From: Acinetobacter sp. N54.MGS-139
Lineage (GTDB): Bacteria; Pseudomonadota; Gammaproteobacteria; Burkholderiales; Burkholderiaceae_F
Assembly: GCA_000980495.1 (NCBI GenBank)
Contig: LARN01000015.1
Coordinates: 1-64,000 of the forward strand
Reading direction: 5' to 3'
DNA length: 64,000 bases
The notes beneath the pieces are model-generated. The model did no database searches, had not been told where the DNA came from, and was given only the letters and a program-made list of their open reading frames with translations. Below, in pieces: positions 26,118 through 34,347 of this stretch. A program made the translations under genes and the position numbers. Positions within the stretch are counted from its first letter, which is position 1; each line of letters opens with the position of its first letter.

Positions 26118-26448
26118 GAAGATCTTAGGGATAGCTGTTCTTTTTGGACTGATGATGACTGCTGCTCAAGCTAAAACTTTCTTGGTTGATGTTCGAACCC
26201 CGTCGGAAATTGCGACGACGGGCAAGGTTGAAGGCGCCTTGGTTGCCAATTACTCCGCGCCGGACTTTGTGGATCAATTTAAGGCCTTAGGCGCAAAGCC
26301 TGACGACGATATTGAGCTTTACTGCCGTTCAGGCCGCAGGGCTGAAATGGCAAGCCAAATCCTTGGCAAGCTCGGATATAAACATATCCGCAACCTCGGC
26401 GGCTACGAAGCCGCTGCCGAAACCCTTAAACGACCTCTTGTGAAGTAA
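26110..26448 (+). CDS. Exported single-domain rhodanese
   Basis: A 112-aa protein with signal peptide MIKKILGIAVLFGLMMTAAQA followed by one rhodanese domain. It opens with F-L-V-D-V-R-T-P-S-E-I and has the active-site loop Y-C-R-S-G-R-R with the catalytic Cys. Such periplasmic rhodaneses (PspE/GlpE-like) move sulfane sulfur between thiols, but physiological partners are usually unknown. The ATG at 26110 overlaps the preceding stop by 8 bases. The longer frame from 26062 is rejected because it lacks a signal peptide. rimO, a radical SAM enzyme that adds sulfur, begins 4 bases downstream; any functional link is speculation, since this protein is exported. Confidence 0.88.
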   Translation: MIKKILGIAVLFGLMMTAAQAKTFLVDVRTPSEIATTGKVEGALVANYSAPDFVDQFKALGAKPDDDIELYCRSGRRAEMASQILGKLGYKHIRNLGGYEAAAETLKRPLVK

Positions 26449-26452
26449 ATAA

Positions 26453-27793
26453 ATGACTAAACGTCCTCCCCGTGTGGGATTCGTCTCTCTCGGCTGCCCG
26501 AAAGCTCTTGTCGACAGCGAGCGTATTGTTACCGAACTCAGAGCCGAAGGCTACCTCATTAGTTCGACCTATAAAGACTCTGATCTTGTGATTGTGAACA
26601 CTTGCGGCTTTATTGATGCCGCAGTTCAGGAGTCCCTGGAAGCCATTTCAGAGGCCTTGAATGAGAACGGTAAAGTCATCGTGACCGGCTGCTTAGGCGG
26701 TAAAAATACCGATGAGGGCAACTTCGTTGCACTGCGTTTCCCTAAACTTCTCGGTGTCACAGGCCCTGAGCAAACCGAAGAGGTCCTTCGTCTGGTGCAT
26801 GAAAATCTTCTCAGGCCGCATGAGCCTTTCGGTGATTTAGTGCCTGCAGGCGGTGTACTGCTGACGCCAAAGCATTACGCCTACCTCAAGATCGCAGAGG
26901 GCTGCAACCATCACTGCACGTTCTGTATTATTCCTTCGCTGAGGGGCCCGTTGGTTTCGCGTCCGATTGGCTCTGTAATCCGTGAGGCTTCTAATCTCGT
27001 CAAGAGCGGCGTCAAAGAACTGCTTGTGATTGCACAGGATACGGCAGCCTACGGTCAGGATGTGAAATACAAGCTGGATTTCATCGGCGGCCGAGCCGTT
27101 AAGACCAACATTAAGGTCTTGTTTGAGGAACTCGGCAAACTCGGCGTTTGGGTACGCCCTCACTACATGTACCCGTATGCGTCTGTCGATGAAATCGTTC
27201 CCTTGATGGCTGAAGGCAAGATCCTTCCGTACCTCGACGTTCCTTTCCAGCACGCCCATCCGAGAATCCTGAAAGCCATGAAGCGTCCGGGCAGTGAATA
27301 CAACATGGAACGCATTAACGCCTGGCGCGCGATTTGTCCGGATATCACAATTCGTTCGACCTTTATCACCGGATTCCCGGGAGAAACCGAAGAAGAATTC
27401 CAGTATCTTTTGGACTTCCTCAAAGAAGCTCGTCTCAACCGAGTTGGCTGTTTTGCTTACTCTCCGGTTGAAGGGGCGGCTGCCAACGATCTGCCCGGAG
27501 CTCTTCCGGAAAGCGTTCGCGTAGAAAGAAGAGAACGTTTCATGGAAGTTCAGAGCGAAATCTCTACGGAACTTTTGCGAGAAAAAGTCGGTAAGACGAT
27601 CAAAGTCTTAGTCGACGAAGCGCCCGATGAAGACGGCATTGCAACAGCTCGATCTTCAGCCGATGCGCCTGACATCGACGGTTTGGTGTTCATCGAAGGC
27701 AATCCGGACGTGAAGCCCGGAGACTTTGTCGACGTTAAGGTCACGGATTCTTCCGACTATGACCTCTTTGCGGAAGTTGTGAAAGAACCTTAA
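26453..27793 (+). CDS. rimO: Ribosomal protein S12 methylthiotransferase RimO
   Basis: A radical SAM enzyme that methylthiolates the conserved Asp of ribosomal protein S12, 446 aa. The N-terminal UPF0004 domain carries the second-cluster Cys residues (S-L-G-C-P-K, N-T-C-G-F, T-G-C-L-G). The radical SAM core has [10 protein letters not shown] near residues 148-157. The C-terminal TRAM domain follows from about 375. [12 protein letters not shown] near the start is diagnostic for RimO over MiaB. It is last in the operon rluD-pgeF-membrane protein-rhodanese-rimO. Confidence 0.95.
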   Translation: MTKRPPRVGFVSLGCPKALVDSERIVTELRAEGYLISSTYKDSDLVIVNTCGFIDAAVQESLEAISEALNENGKVIVTGCLGGKNTDEGNFVALRFPKLLGVTGPEQTEEVLRLVHENLLRPHEPFGDLVPAGGVLLTPKHYAYLKIAEGCNHHCTFCIIPSLRGPLVSRPIGSVIREASNLVKSGVKELLVIAQDTAAYGQDVKYKLDFIGGRAVKTNIKVLFEELGKLGVWVRPHYMYPYASVDEIVPLMAEGKILPYLDVPFQHAHPRILKAMKRPGSEYNMERINAWRAICPDITIRSTFITGFPGETEEEFQYLLDFLKEARLNRVGCFAYSPVEGAAANDLPGALPESVRVERRERFMEVQSEISTELLREKVGKTIKVLVDEAPDEDGIATARSSADAPDIDGLVFIEGNPDVKPGDFVDVKVTDSSDYDLFAEVVKEP

Positions 27794-27831
27794 TCTTCAG
27801 CTCTCTGAGGGACCGCCTCGGTGCGGCGGTC

Positions 27832-27877
27832 TAAAAATAAAAAGCGGCTCATGCTTGGAATTCCAAACATGAGCCGT
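27832..27877 (-). terminator. Rho-independent terminator of locus 2
   Basis: CGGCTCATG (27845-27853) and CATGAGCCG (27868-27876) form a perfect 9-bp stem. On the minus strand it is followed by TTTTTATTTTT. It lies about 46 bases beyond the locus 2 porin stop. Confidence 0.9.
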
Positions 27878-27922
27878 GTTGCTAACTACTAAATGAAAAA
27901 GTTTCGATGCTGCAGGCGTAGG

Positions 27923-28981
27923 TTAGAAGCTGTGGCTCAAACCTGCACTGATCGTCCAGCTGTTGAGTTCCTCGATAGAGGAAGCAGCTTTCTTGCCCTG
28001 GCCGTAACCGGCGAAGGAGTAGAACAATGTTCTCTTGCTGATCGGATATTCATAGGCCGTAGCAATCGAGTACATGCTGTAGTCACGAGAACCTTCTTTG
28101 ATCTTGCCGAAGCCGTAGTTGCCCTGAAGTTTGGCCGTGCCGCCGGCAACCGGAACACCGATAGAAGCAGAGAAGCCGTGCTGGTTGGCGCCTTTAGCTC
28201 CTAACTGGTTGGCAAATGCGTAAGTCGGCAAGCGGTTGGCGCGGTAAGCAAACTGGTAAGCACCGTAGAGACTGAAGGAACCGAAGTCATAAGATCCACC
28301 GAGTGTAAAGACTTAGGAGCTCTTCAGGTTCTGTTCTTTGTGGTCATACATTTCCCACATGGCGCTGAAGAGGGCAGGTCCTTTGGCATATTCATAGCCG
28401 ACACCGTAGTAGTGATTGTCTTTAGACCATTTCTGTTCGTCGCCGTTGTCACCCATGTCGTTGGAGTACATGAAGTGAATGGTGGAGCCGTTCATGTCCG
28501 GTGTGTTGTACAGCAGGACATTGTCCATACGGTCGGACAGAATGAACGTGCCGTAGATATTGCCGGTGCTGTAGTAGGAAGTCCAAAGAGAGGAACCGTG
28601 CAGAATATTGTAGGTTCCGCAGTCGGAAGACAAACCGCCTGTACGGCCGGCTGCAAAGGTACCGAAAGGAGTGGATACGGACAGCGCGCTCTGACGGGCG
28701 AAGGCCTTGGAAGAATTCATGGCGTCGCCAGAGAATGTCTTAAAGCCTTGTTCCAGGATAAAGCCGAGGTTGTATCCGCTGCCTAAATCTTCGTTGCCTT
28801 TGATGCCGAAGCGGGAACCGGCCCAGATGCTGTTGTCAAAGCCCACTCGAGCTGCTTTGCCTTTGGCCTTGGAAACCGACACGGCCCCGTCAACTACTCC
28901 GTAAAGCGTCACGTCGGAAGCGGCGTAGACGCCGGAGGAGACGGCACAAAGAAGTGCTGCAATGAGAGCTGATTTCTTCAT
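27923..28981 (-). pseudogene. Gram-negative porin of locus 2, interrupted by one in-frame stop codon
   Basis: A Burkholderiales-type 16-strand porin with a signal peptide (MKKSALIAALLCAVSSGVYA) and a C-terminal Phe strand (S-H-S-F). The frame is continuous from 28981 to 27923, about 352 codons, except for TAA at 28315-28313. The context S-S-stop-V-F-T-L-G-G aligns with T-Y-L-V-T-L-G-G of the locus 1 porin, so a Tyr codon probably mutated to TAA. Translation would stop after 222 residues, losing the last strands needed for outer-membrane insertion. All flanking sequence is intact, so the lesion is recent or a sequencing error. It is last in the locus 2 operon, 18 bases after the lyase. Confidence 0.9.
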
Positions 28982-28999
28982 TTCTATCTCCTCCTCAGA

Positions 29000-30646
29000 T
29001 TACTTGGAAGCAATGCCGTTCATGATCATCTGCTTGCCGTCTTCGATGTTGTCCGTGTAGATGCGGTCACGGCTGACATACGGAACTTTGGCGCGATAGT
29101 CCTGATATAGCTTGCGGGTAGCTTCAGACATCTTGAAGTCGCCTTTGAGTTTCTTTCTCAGGTCAATACCCTGTGTGGAGTGCAGCATTTCCAGGCTGTA
29201 GACGTAGCCGGTGTTGTCGGCGATTCGTTTCAGTCTTTCAGCAACCAGCGGGAGGTTGGTGTAGGTGTCTTCAATGTCACCGGCAACCGGAGTTCCGAGG
29301 GCGGAAACAGGATTGCTCTGAGCAAGGCTGTCAGCGTGCATAGCGACGAAGGGTTTCTGGATGGCGCCGAAGGCGTGACCCTTGTTTTCAGGATCGGACA
29401 GGAAGCGTGTCAGACCGGTGAAATGGTCGTCAGAAAGCTGGATCGTGCGCTGGACGCTGTTATGAGACAGATGAGTCATGGCGATGCCGAGGCGCTGAGC
29501 AGCCATGGCAACCGGCAGCGGTTCGAAGTTGGATGTCGGGATGATGGCGCCTTTCAGTCCGTTGCCTTCGACGAAGTACATGGCAACCTGGCTATGGTCG
29601 GCGTAATCCTTGCCGGCGTTCAGAATGGTGGCGGGATTGTCGTCGGAAGAGTTAATCTGAACCTTGATTTCTTTGTCTAAGTCCTTGAGCGCTTCGCGAG
29701 CTTCACGCATGGTGTAGACCGTAGTGCGGAAGGACAGAGGATCCTGAAGTGCGCGATCCTTGTTCTTTTCCCAGAGGTAAGAACCTTTCAGATTGTCGCG
29801 AATCTTAGAGGCTTCTTCCAGTCCGGAGAAAGGATGGACTTTGGTGACTTGAGGAAGAACCGGAGCAATATTGCCGTTCAGAGCCTCCAAGCTCAACGCA
29901 AAGACGCGGGGTGTGGCATCGATGATGGTGCGGGCGTGGCGTGCGGCATCCATCGTCTCAGCTACAGCTGCGGCATTGGTAGACAAAATGGCAAGAGCGT
30001 CTTTACCTTCCGGAACCAGAGGTTTGAGACCGGCCTTCTGGAGCGCTTCTTTACCGCTCATTTCTTTGCCGTCTACCTTAGCGCGCCATTCACCCATCAT
30101 GACGGCGCCGACGTGAGAAGACATCGTGATGTCAGCTTCACCGACAGAACCGCGGGACGGAATTTCCGGTGTAATGCCTTTGTTCAGGAATTCTTTATAG
30201 AGCTCGGCAACGTAGGGCTGAGCACCTGTCTGGCCGGCAAGAAGAGTATTCAAGCGAATGACCATCTGCAGACGAGTCAGCTCTTTGGACATCATCGGGC
30301 CGATAGCAGCGGAGTGGCTTCTCAAAGCGTTGTGGTTGAAGGCTTTGGAAGCTTCGATAACTTCTTCGGAGAGTTCACCGTTTGCTTTGAACAGCGGTTT
30401 GTCTTTGTTCAGACCGACGCCGACGGTCAGACCGTAAACCGGTGTGCCGCCTTTGGCAGCCAAAAGAACCAGTTCATGAGCCTTTTTGAGGCGGTCCATG
30501 GCTTCAGGAGCGATGGCGACGGTGTCTTTGCCTTCGGCGATGGCCCAGGCTTCGTCCTGAGTGAGGTTGGAGCCGTTAAGGGTAACAACTCCGGCATTGG
30601 CGATTCCGGCAGACATAAGGAGTAAAGCAATGATGGAAAGTCTCAT
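29000..30646 (-). CDS. Exported HAL/PAL-fold lyase lacking the MIO triad (locus 2)
   Basis: A 548-aa protein with signal peptide MRLSIIALLLMSAGIANA, so periplasmic, unlike cytoplasmic HutH. The fold markers of histidine/phenylalanine ammonia-lyases are clear: T-P-V-Y-G-L-T-V-G-V-G with the catalytic-type Tyr71, S-R-G-S-V-G at 164-169, L-E-A-L-N-G-N near 253-259, Q-D-P-L-S-F-R at 301-307 and D-I-E-D-T-Y-T-N. Where HAL has Ala-Ser-Gly to build the MIO electrophile this protein has Glu170-Ala171-Asp172. The HAL Tyr in Q-D-x-Y-S-L-R is Leu304, while Arg307 is kept. It cannot make MIO, so amino-acid deamination by the known route is unlikely. Its place between a reductase-cytochrome pair and a porin suggests it makes an unsaturated acid for reduction. 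AGAGGA precedes the ATG. Confidence 0.85.
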   Translation of the reverse strand: MRLSIIALLLMSAGIANAGVVTLNGSNLTQDEAWAIAEGKDTVAIAPEAMDRLKKAHELVLLAAKGGTPVYGLTVGVGLNKDKPLFKANGELSEEVIEASKAFNHNALRSHSAAIGPMMSKELTRLQMVIRLNTLLAGQTGAQPYVAELYKEFLNKGITPEIPSRGSVGEADITMSSHVGAVMMGEWRAKVDGKEMSGKEALQKAGLKPLVPEGKDALAILSTNAAAVAETMDAARHARTIIDATPRVFALSLEALNGNIAPVLPQVTKVHPFSGLEEASKIRDNLKGSYLWEKNKDRALQDPLSFRTTVYTMREAREALKDLDKEIKVQINSSDDNPATILNAGKDYADHSQVAMYFVEGNGLKGAIIPTSNFEPLPVAMAAQRLGIAMTHLSHNSVQRTIQLSDDHFTGLTRFLSDPENKGHAFGAIQKPFVAMHADSLAQSNPVSALGTPVAGDIEDTYTNLPLVAERLKRIADNTGYVYSLEMLHSTQGIDLRKKLKGDFKMSEATRKLYQDYRAKVPYVSRDRIYTDNIEDGKQMIMNGIASK

Positions 30647-30688
30647 TTTATTTTCCTCTTGGATTCGAAGGGTTAAATACTGGAGAAA

Positions 30689-31045
30689 TTACTTAATTTG
30701 ATATTTGAATTCGTGGCAGTTGTTGCAGTAAACCTGAGAGGTCTTGTGCTCGGAGTGGCAGGCCGTGCAGGCGATACCTTCACCGTAGTGATGGCTGGCG
30801 TGAGGATTGGGCTCGCCGTTCTTCAGATTTTTGGTTTTTTCAGCAACGGCTGCATAGCTCTGATGGCAGGTTAAGCAGGCTTTGTTGTCAGGTGTGACGA
30901 ACTGCTTTCTGCCGACTGCATTTTCTTTAGTGTGGCAGGCTGCGCAGTCCTTGATGTTCTGGTGGTAGGGCTTTACTTGCTGAGCAGAGGCCGGAAGAGC
31001 GATAAATAAAGCGGCTGCGAGAACGAGAAGATTGAACGATTTCAT
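30689..31045 (-). CDS. Periplasmic tetraheme cytochrome c (locus 2)
   Basis: A 118-aa exported cytochrome: signal peptide ending P-A-S-A-Q, then four C-x-x-C-H sites (CAACH, CLTCH, CTACH, CNNCH) and spare His residues (P-Y-H-Q-N, P-H-A-S-H-H-Y-G) as axial ligands. Heme spacing and the E-G-I-A-C-T-A-C-H-S-E-H-K-T-S segment match the locus 1 cytochrome (V-D-C-V-V-C-H-S-E-H-K-A-S), showing common descent. It resembles the heme domain of flavocytochrome c fumarate reductase, here as a free subunit. Located 24 bases after the flavoprotein stop and 42 bases before the lyase start, it should pass electrons to the flavoprotein. Confidence 0.92.
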   Translation of the reverse strand: MKSFNLLVLAAALFIALPASAQQVKPYHQNIKDCAACHTKENAVGRKQFVTPDNKACLTCHQSYAAVAEKTKNLKNGEPNPHASHHYGEGIACTACHSEHKTSQVYCNNCHEFKYQIK

Positions 31046-31069
31046 GTTGTTATCCTTTCCGTGGTGAGG

Positions 31070-32593
31070 CTATTCGAGGTTGACGGGTGTGTTGGCGACG
31101 ACGGCGTCTCCGGCGACTCGGCCGGTTACGAGACCGTCAGCGATGGCGCATCCGCCGAGACGGCTGGCACCGTGTGTACCGCCGGTAACTTCACCGGCTG
31201 CGTAAAGGCCCGGGATCGGTTTTTGCGTTCTGACGTTAAGCACTTCGGCGTTCTTCGTGATACCGACGCCGCCCATGCAGTAGTAAACTTTCGGCCAGAC
31301 GCGGGCCGCATAGAAAGGAGCCTGTTTAATTTCAATAGCGAGAGCGAGCGGACGGTCGAACTGTTTGTCTTTGCCTTCACGGACGTAGGCGTTGAATTCT
31401 TCAACTTGCTTGATCAGTGCTTCCTTAGGAATACCGTAAGCATCTGCAAGTTCTCCCAGCGTATCGAACTTCTTGATGACGCCGTACTTCAGACCATTCT
31501 TCAGTGTCTGAGCCTGTTTGACGCCGACGCTGTCGGTGAAGCAAATCGGGTAAACGGGTTTTCCGTTTTCGTCGAGCTGCTTAAGGATGGCGTCGGAACG
31601 AGCCTTGCGGTCAGCGAGTTCGTTGACGAAACGTCTGCCGGTGCGCTTGTCAACCATGATGCCTTTCGGGAAACCGGCAATCGTGTTGAACTGAGAAACT
31701 AAGCCGAAACCGCGTTCGTCAGGAGAAGACCAAGGTCCGAGCTGAATCTGGTCGAGCTGGATCGGTAGAGCACCGATGGCCAGCATATTCTGAAGAACTT
31801 CGCCGGTGGCGCCGGGATGGTTGGTGGATTCAAGGTTCGGTCCGAGTGTCGGATCCTGCTGCATACGGAAGGCGACATTCTGAGAGAAACCGCCGGTTGC
31901 TGCGACAACGCCTTTTCTGGCGCCGTAAACCTGAGGAACACCTGAATTTTCTTTGCGGTAATCGTGGCGTTCAAGAACCTTGACACCGATAACACGGCCT
32001 TCGTCATTGAGAATGAGGTCTGTGACAGCGCAGCCTAAGTGCATATCAACACCGAGTTTCTTGGCTGCTTCAACCAGAGGACGAGTGATGCCGCCGCCGG
32101 TACTTTCAATAGTCTGCATAATACGGGGAACGCTGTGGCCGCCGAAATGCTGAACGAAAGGTTTGTACTTCACGCCGTACTTCACGGTGAAGTCAAAAGC
32201 TGGGCGAGTACCGTAGACGATATTCTTCAAAAGGTCGACGTGGCTTAAACCGCGGCCGGACTTAATCATGTCCTGGAGCATCAGTTCAGGAGAATCCTTG
32301 ATGCCTTCTTTTTCCTGGAGAGGAGAACCTGCGACTGCGAAAGCACCGCCGTTAATGGCAGAGTTGCCGCCGTAAGCCGGCATTTTTTCGAGCAGCATGA
32401 CGGAGGCGCCTTTTTCTTTGGCTTCCAGAGCTGCGGCCAGACCGGCAAATCCGCTGCCGATGACGATGACGTCAGCAACTTTGTCAAATTTTTGTTTGGT
32501 TTGAGGAGCTGCGAATGCGAGACTTCCAAAAGCCGGAGCTGTGCAGGCTGCCGCTAATTTCAGGAAAGAACGGCGAGAAGGTGTGGTCTTCAT
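31070..32593 (-). CDS. Tat-exported FAD-dependent reductase, flavocytochrome c / urocanate-reductase-like (locus 2)
   Basis: A 507-aa paralogue of the locus 1 reductase. Twin-arginine signal S-R-R-S-F-L-K-L with cleavage near A-F-A; FAD fold V-I-V-I-G-S-G-F-A-G-L; substrate region I-Q-L-G-P-W-S-S-P-D-E and F-V-N-E-L-A-D-R-K-A-R with the likely proton-donor Arg; Y-Y-C-M-G-G in place of the H-H-T-M-G-G of fumarate reductases; and a C-terminal P-G-L-Y-A-A-G-E-V-T. No heme or FMN domain. It probably reduces an enoate in the periplasm using electrons from the tetraheme cytochrome downstream. It is the first gene after a sigma-54 promoter at 32643-32659. Urocanate, cinnamate-type or other acrylates are all possible substrates. 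Confidence 0.88.
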   Translation of the reverse strand: MKTTPSRRSFLKLAAACTAPAFGSLAFAAPQTKQKFDKVADVIVIGSGFAGLAAALEAKEKGASVMLLEKMPAYGGNSAINGGAFAVAGSPLQEKEGIKDSPELMLQDMIKSGRGLSHVDLLKNIVYGTRPAFDFTVKYGVKYKPFVQHFGGHSVPRIMQTIESTGGGITRPLVEAAKKLGVDMHLGCAVTDLILNDEGRVIGVKVLERHDYRKENSGVPQVYGARKGVVAATGGFSQNVAFRMQQDPTLGPNLESTNHPGATGEVLQNMLAIGALPIQLDQIQLGPWSSPDERGFGLVSQFNTIAGFPKGIMVDKRTGRRFVNELADRKARSDAILKQLDENGKPVYPICFTDSVGVKQAQTLKNGLKYGVIKKFDTLGELADAYGIPKEALIKQVEEFNAYVREGKDKQFDRPLALAIEIKQAPFYAARVWPKVYYCMGGVGITKNAEVLNVRTQKPIPGLYAAGEVTGGTHGASRLGGCAIADGLVTGRVAGDAVVANTPVNLE

Positions 32594-32642
32594 ATTTTCT
32601 CCAATGGATGTAAGTGAGTGAATTGCTTTTGATTAATCTCAT

Positions 32643-32659
32643 CGCAAAGACCGTGCCAA
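32643..32659 (-). promoter_or_regulatory. Sigma-54 promoter of the locus 2 operon
   Basis: On the minus strand the bases read TTGGCACG-GTCT-TTGCG, a near-perfect match to the RpoN consensus TGGCACG-N4-TTGC, with -24 GG at 32657-32656 and -12 GC at 32645-32644. It lies about 50 bases upstream of the flavoprotein ATG, correctly oriented, and the divergent gene encodes a sigma-54 activator. Confidence 0.9.
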
Positions 32660-32703
32660 CTTTTTAGAAATTTTTAACTAGTTGAAATTTAAGACAATAT
32701 TAA

Positions 32704-32723
32704 TTTACGCATTAATACGTAAA
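32704..32723. promoter_or_regulatory. Inverted repeat, candidate enhancer for the sigma-54 activator
   Basis: TTTACG (32704-32709) and CGTAAA (32718-32723) form a 6-bp inverted repeat with an 8-base spacer. It is centred about 80 bases upstream of the expected start of locus 2 transcription, a usual distance for a bacterial enhancer-binding protein. Confidence 0.45.
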
Positions 32724-32734
32724 GATTATTAACG

Positions 32735-32791
32735 ATATTTCGTGAGTTAAAATAATATGAAATATCGTGAGTTACTAAATATCGTGAATAA
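32735..32791. repeat. Three direct repeats of an AATATCGTGAGTTA-type unit over the activator start codon
   Basis: The 9-mer CGTGAGTTA occurs at 32741-32749 and 32766-32774, and a diverged copy CGTGAATAA at 32783-32791; the last two are each preceded by AAATAT. The cluster spans the start codon of the sigma-54 activator gene (32757), so two copies are inside the coding sequence. Autoregulation or RNA-level control is possible. Confidence 0.5.
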
Positions 32792-34319
32792 AGACCTCCA
32801 GCTCCCGGCAATCTTAGCGATCAACTCCTCTATTAATGCAGAGGAATCCTTGTCCCGTGTTTTTGAAGTGCTTCAAGGATTTCTTGATGCAGACGGAGCA
32901 TTCGTAAATATCTTTGATACCCAGAAACACCGGATCGTTTTTGTTGCTCATTGCCGTCGGGACAGTGTTTCGTCAACGCTCGGTTTCCTTGTTCCGCCTA
33001 AATCGCTGCGGCCGCTCAAAATCACCGATAAGGTTTTGAACTGTCCTGACATCTCTCAAGACAGGTTTACTCAACAGGTGCTTTCCGAGTGCCTTCCGGA
33101 GGTTAAATCGTATTTGATGCTTTCGATGGATAAAGAGGAGCGGCACTTAGGTGTGGTTTGTTTTTACAGCCGCCGGTATGACCAATTCAACGAAGCGCAG
33201 CGTATTCTTTTAAAGTCCCTTCACGATTCGTTTTTCTTAATGACTTCGAATGCCTTGAATTCTGTTCTCTTGGCAAACAATCTGGATTTAATTCAGGAAA
33301 ACGACGGACTTAAGGACTCCGTCAGAGGGAGCCGTATGGCTTTAGTGAATCGGTTTTCGGCACGGACGCCGAGCTTGAAAGAAATCACTGAAAAAATAGA
33401 AAAGGTGAGTTCAACCGAGGTTCCGATTTTGGTTTTAGGAGAAACGGGCTGCGGTAAGGAAGTCGTCGTGAACCTAATTCAGGAGCTCTCTAATCGAGGA
33501 ACGGGTCCGTTCGTGAAGTTAAACTGCGGCGCCATCCCTGAAACTTTAATAGACGATGAATTTTTCGGACATGAAAAAGGTGCCTTTACCGATGCCAAGA
33601 TACAGAAGAAAGGGGTCTTTGAGCGGGCTTCAGGAGGAACGCTGTTTTTGGACGAAATCGGAGAACTGTCTTTGGCAGCGCAGGTTCGTCTTCTTCGGGT
33701 TCTGCAGCAAAAGATCGTGACAAGAATCGGCGGTATGCATTCGATTCCTGTTGACTTTCGTTTGGTTGCGGCAACGCACAGGGACTTAAAGCAGATGGCT
33801 GAAGAAGGCCGATTTAGAAATGACCTGCTTTATCGTCTGAATCTCTTTCCTCTGCGGATTCCTCCGCTCAGAGAAAGACAGGAAGATCTTTTTCCGCTGA
33901 CCGACTTTTTCCTGAATCGGCTGCGAAGCAAATACGGTATTTCTCAGCCCCTTTCCTTGTCTCAGAAGTCTGTTGAGCAGATGCAAAAGTACAAGTGGCC
34001 CGGTAACGTTCGAGAGCTGGAAAATACCTTAGAGCGTTCCGTTCTGACTTCTTCTGACTACCAGAATATTCAGATTGTTTTTGAAGGAGAAACCGGTTGG
34101 TCCGGACCTGTAGTGCAGGCGGCTTCTCCCGAGCAAATTAAGCTTGAAAGCTTTGAGATGATGCAGAAGCATTACTTTGAAGCCGTATTGAAAGCGACCA
34201 AAGGGAAAATTTCCGGCGCCGACGGAGCCGCGGCGCTTACGGATATGCATCCCAATACACTTCGGAGCAAATTAGAAAAACTCGGCGTGACGTTTAAAGC
34301 GGTCAAGCCGGAACTTTAG
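32757..34319 (+). CDS. Sigma-54-dependent transcriptional activator with N-terminal GAF domain
   Basis: A 520-aa enhancer-binding protein. The N-terminal region to about residue 180 looks like a GAF sensor domain (F-L-D-A-D-G-A-F-V-N-I, G-V-V-C-F-Y-S). The central AAA+ domain has Walker A G-E-T-G-C-G-K-E near 228, the sigma-54-contact loop G-A-F-T-D-A, and L-F-L-D-E-I-G-E-L as Walker B. The C-terminus has a Fis-like HTH (G-A-A-A-L-T-D-M-H-P-N-T-L-R-S-K-L). It is divergent from locus 2, whose promoter is of the RpoN type, so it almost certainly controls that operon. The GAF domain may bind the substrate or its cytoplasmic derivative; that part is inference. Confidence 0.93.
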   Translation: MKYRELLNIVNKDLQLPAILAINSSINAEESLSRVFEVLQGFLDADGAFVNIFDTQKHRIVFVAHCRRDSVSSTLGFLVPPKSLRPLKITDKVLNCPDISQDRFTQQVLSECLPEVKSYLMLSMDKEERHLGVVCFYSRRYDQFNEAQRILLKSLHDSFFLMTSNALNSVLLANNLDLIQENDGLKDSVRGSRMALVNRFSARTPSLKEITEKIEKVSSTEVPILVLGETGCGKEVVVNLIQELSNRGTGPFVKLNCGAIPETLIDDEFFGHEKGAFTDAKIQKKGVFERASGGTLFLDEIGELSLAAQVRLLRVLQQKIVTRIGGMHSIPVDFRLVAATHRDLKQMAEEGRFRNDLLYRLNLFPLRIPPLRERQEDLFPLTDFFLNRLRSKYGISQPLSLSQKSVEQMQKYKWPGNVRELENTLERSVLTSSDYQNIQIVFEGETGWSGPVVQAASPEQIKLESFEMMQKHYFEAVLKATKGKISGADGAAALTDMHPNTLRSKLEKLGVTFKAVKPEL

Positions 34320-34347
34320 ATTCCGGCTTGATGACGATATGCGTTGA

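Noticed and set aside
27811..27831. GACCGCC/GGCGGTC hairpin as the rimO terminator
   Set aside because: The stem is good but is followed by TAAAAATA rather than a T-run on the plus strand, so intrinsic termination is not supported; it could still be an mRNA-stabilising stem.
29000..30646. Naming the locus 2 lyase histidine ammonia-lyase (hutH)
   Set aside because: It is exported, lacks the Ala-Ser-Gly triad and is not next to urocanase or other hut genes. The fold is right but the named activity is not supported.
31070..32593. Naming the reductase urdA (urocanate reductase)
   Set aside because: The family is related, but there is no fused FMN domain and residues at the substrate site differ from what I would require for a firm urocanate call.
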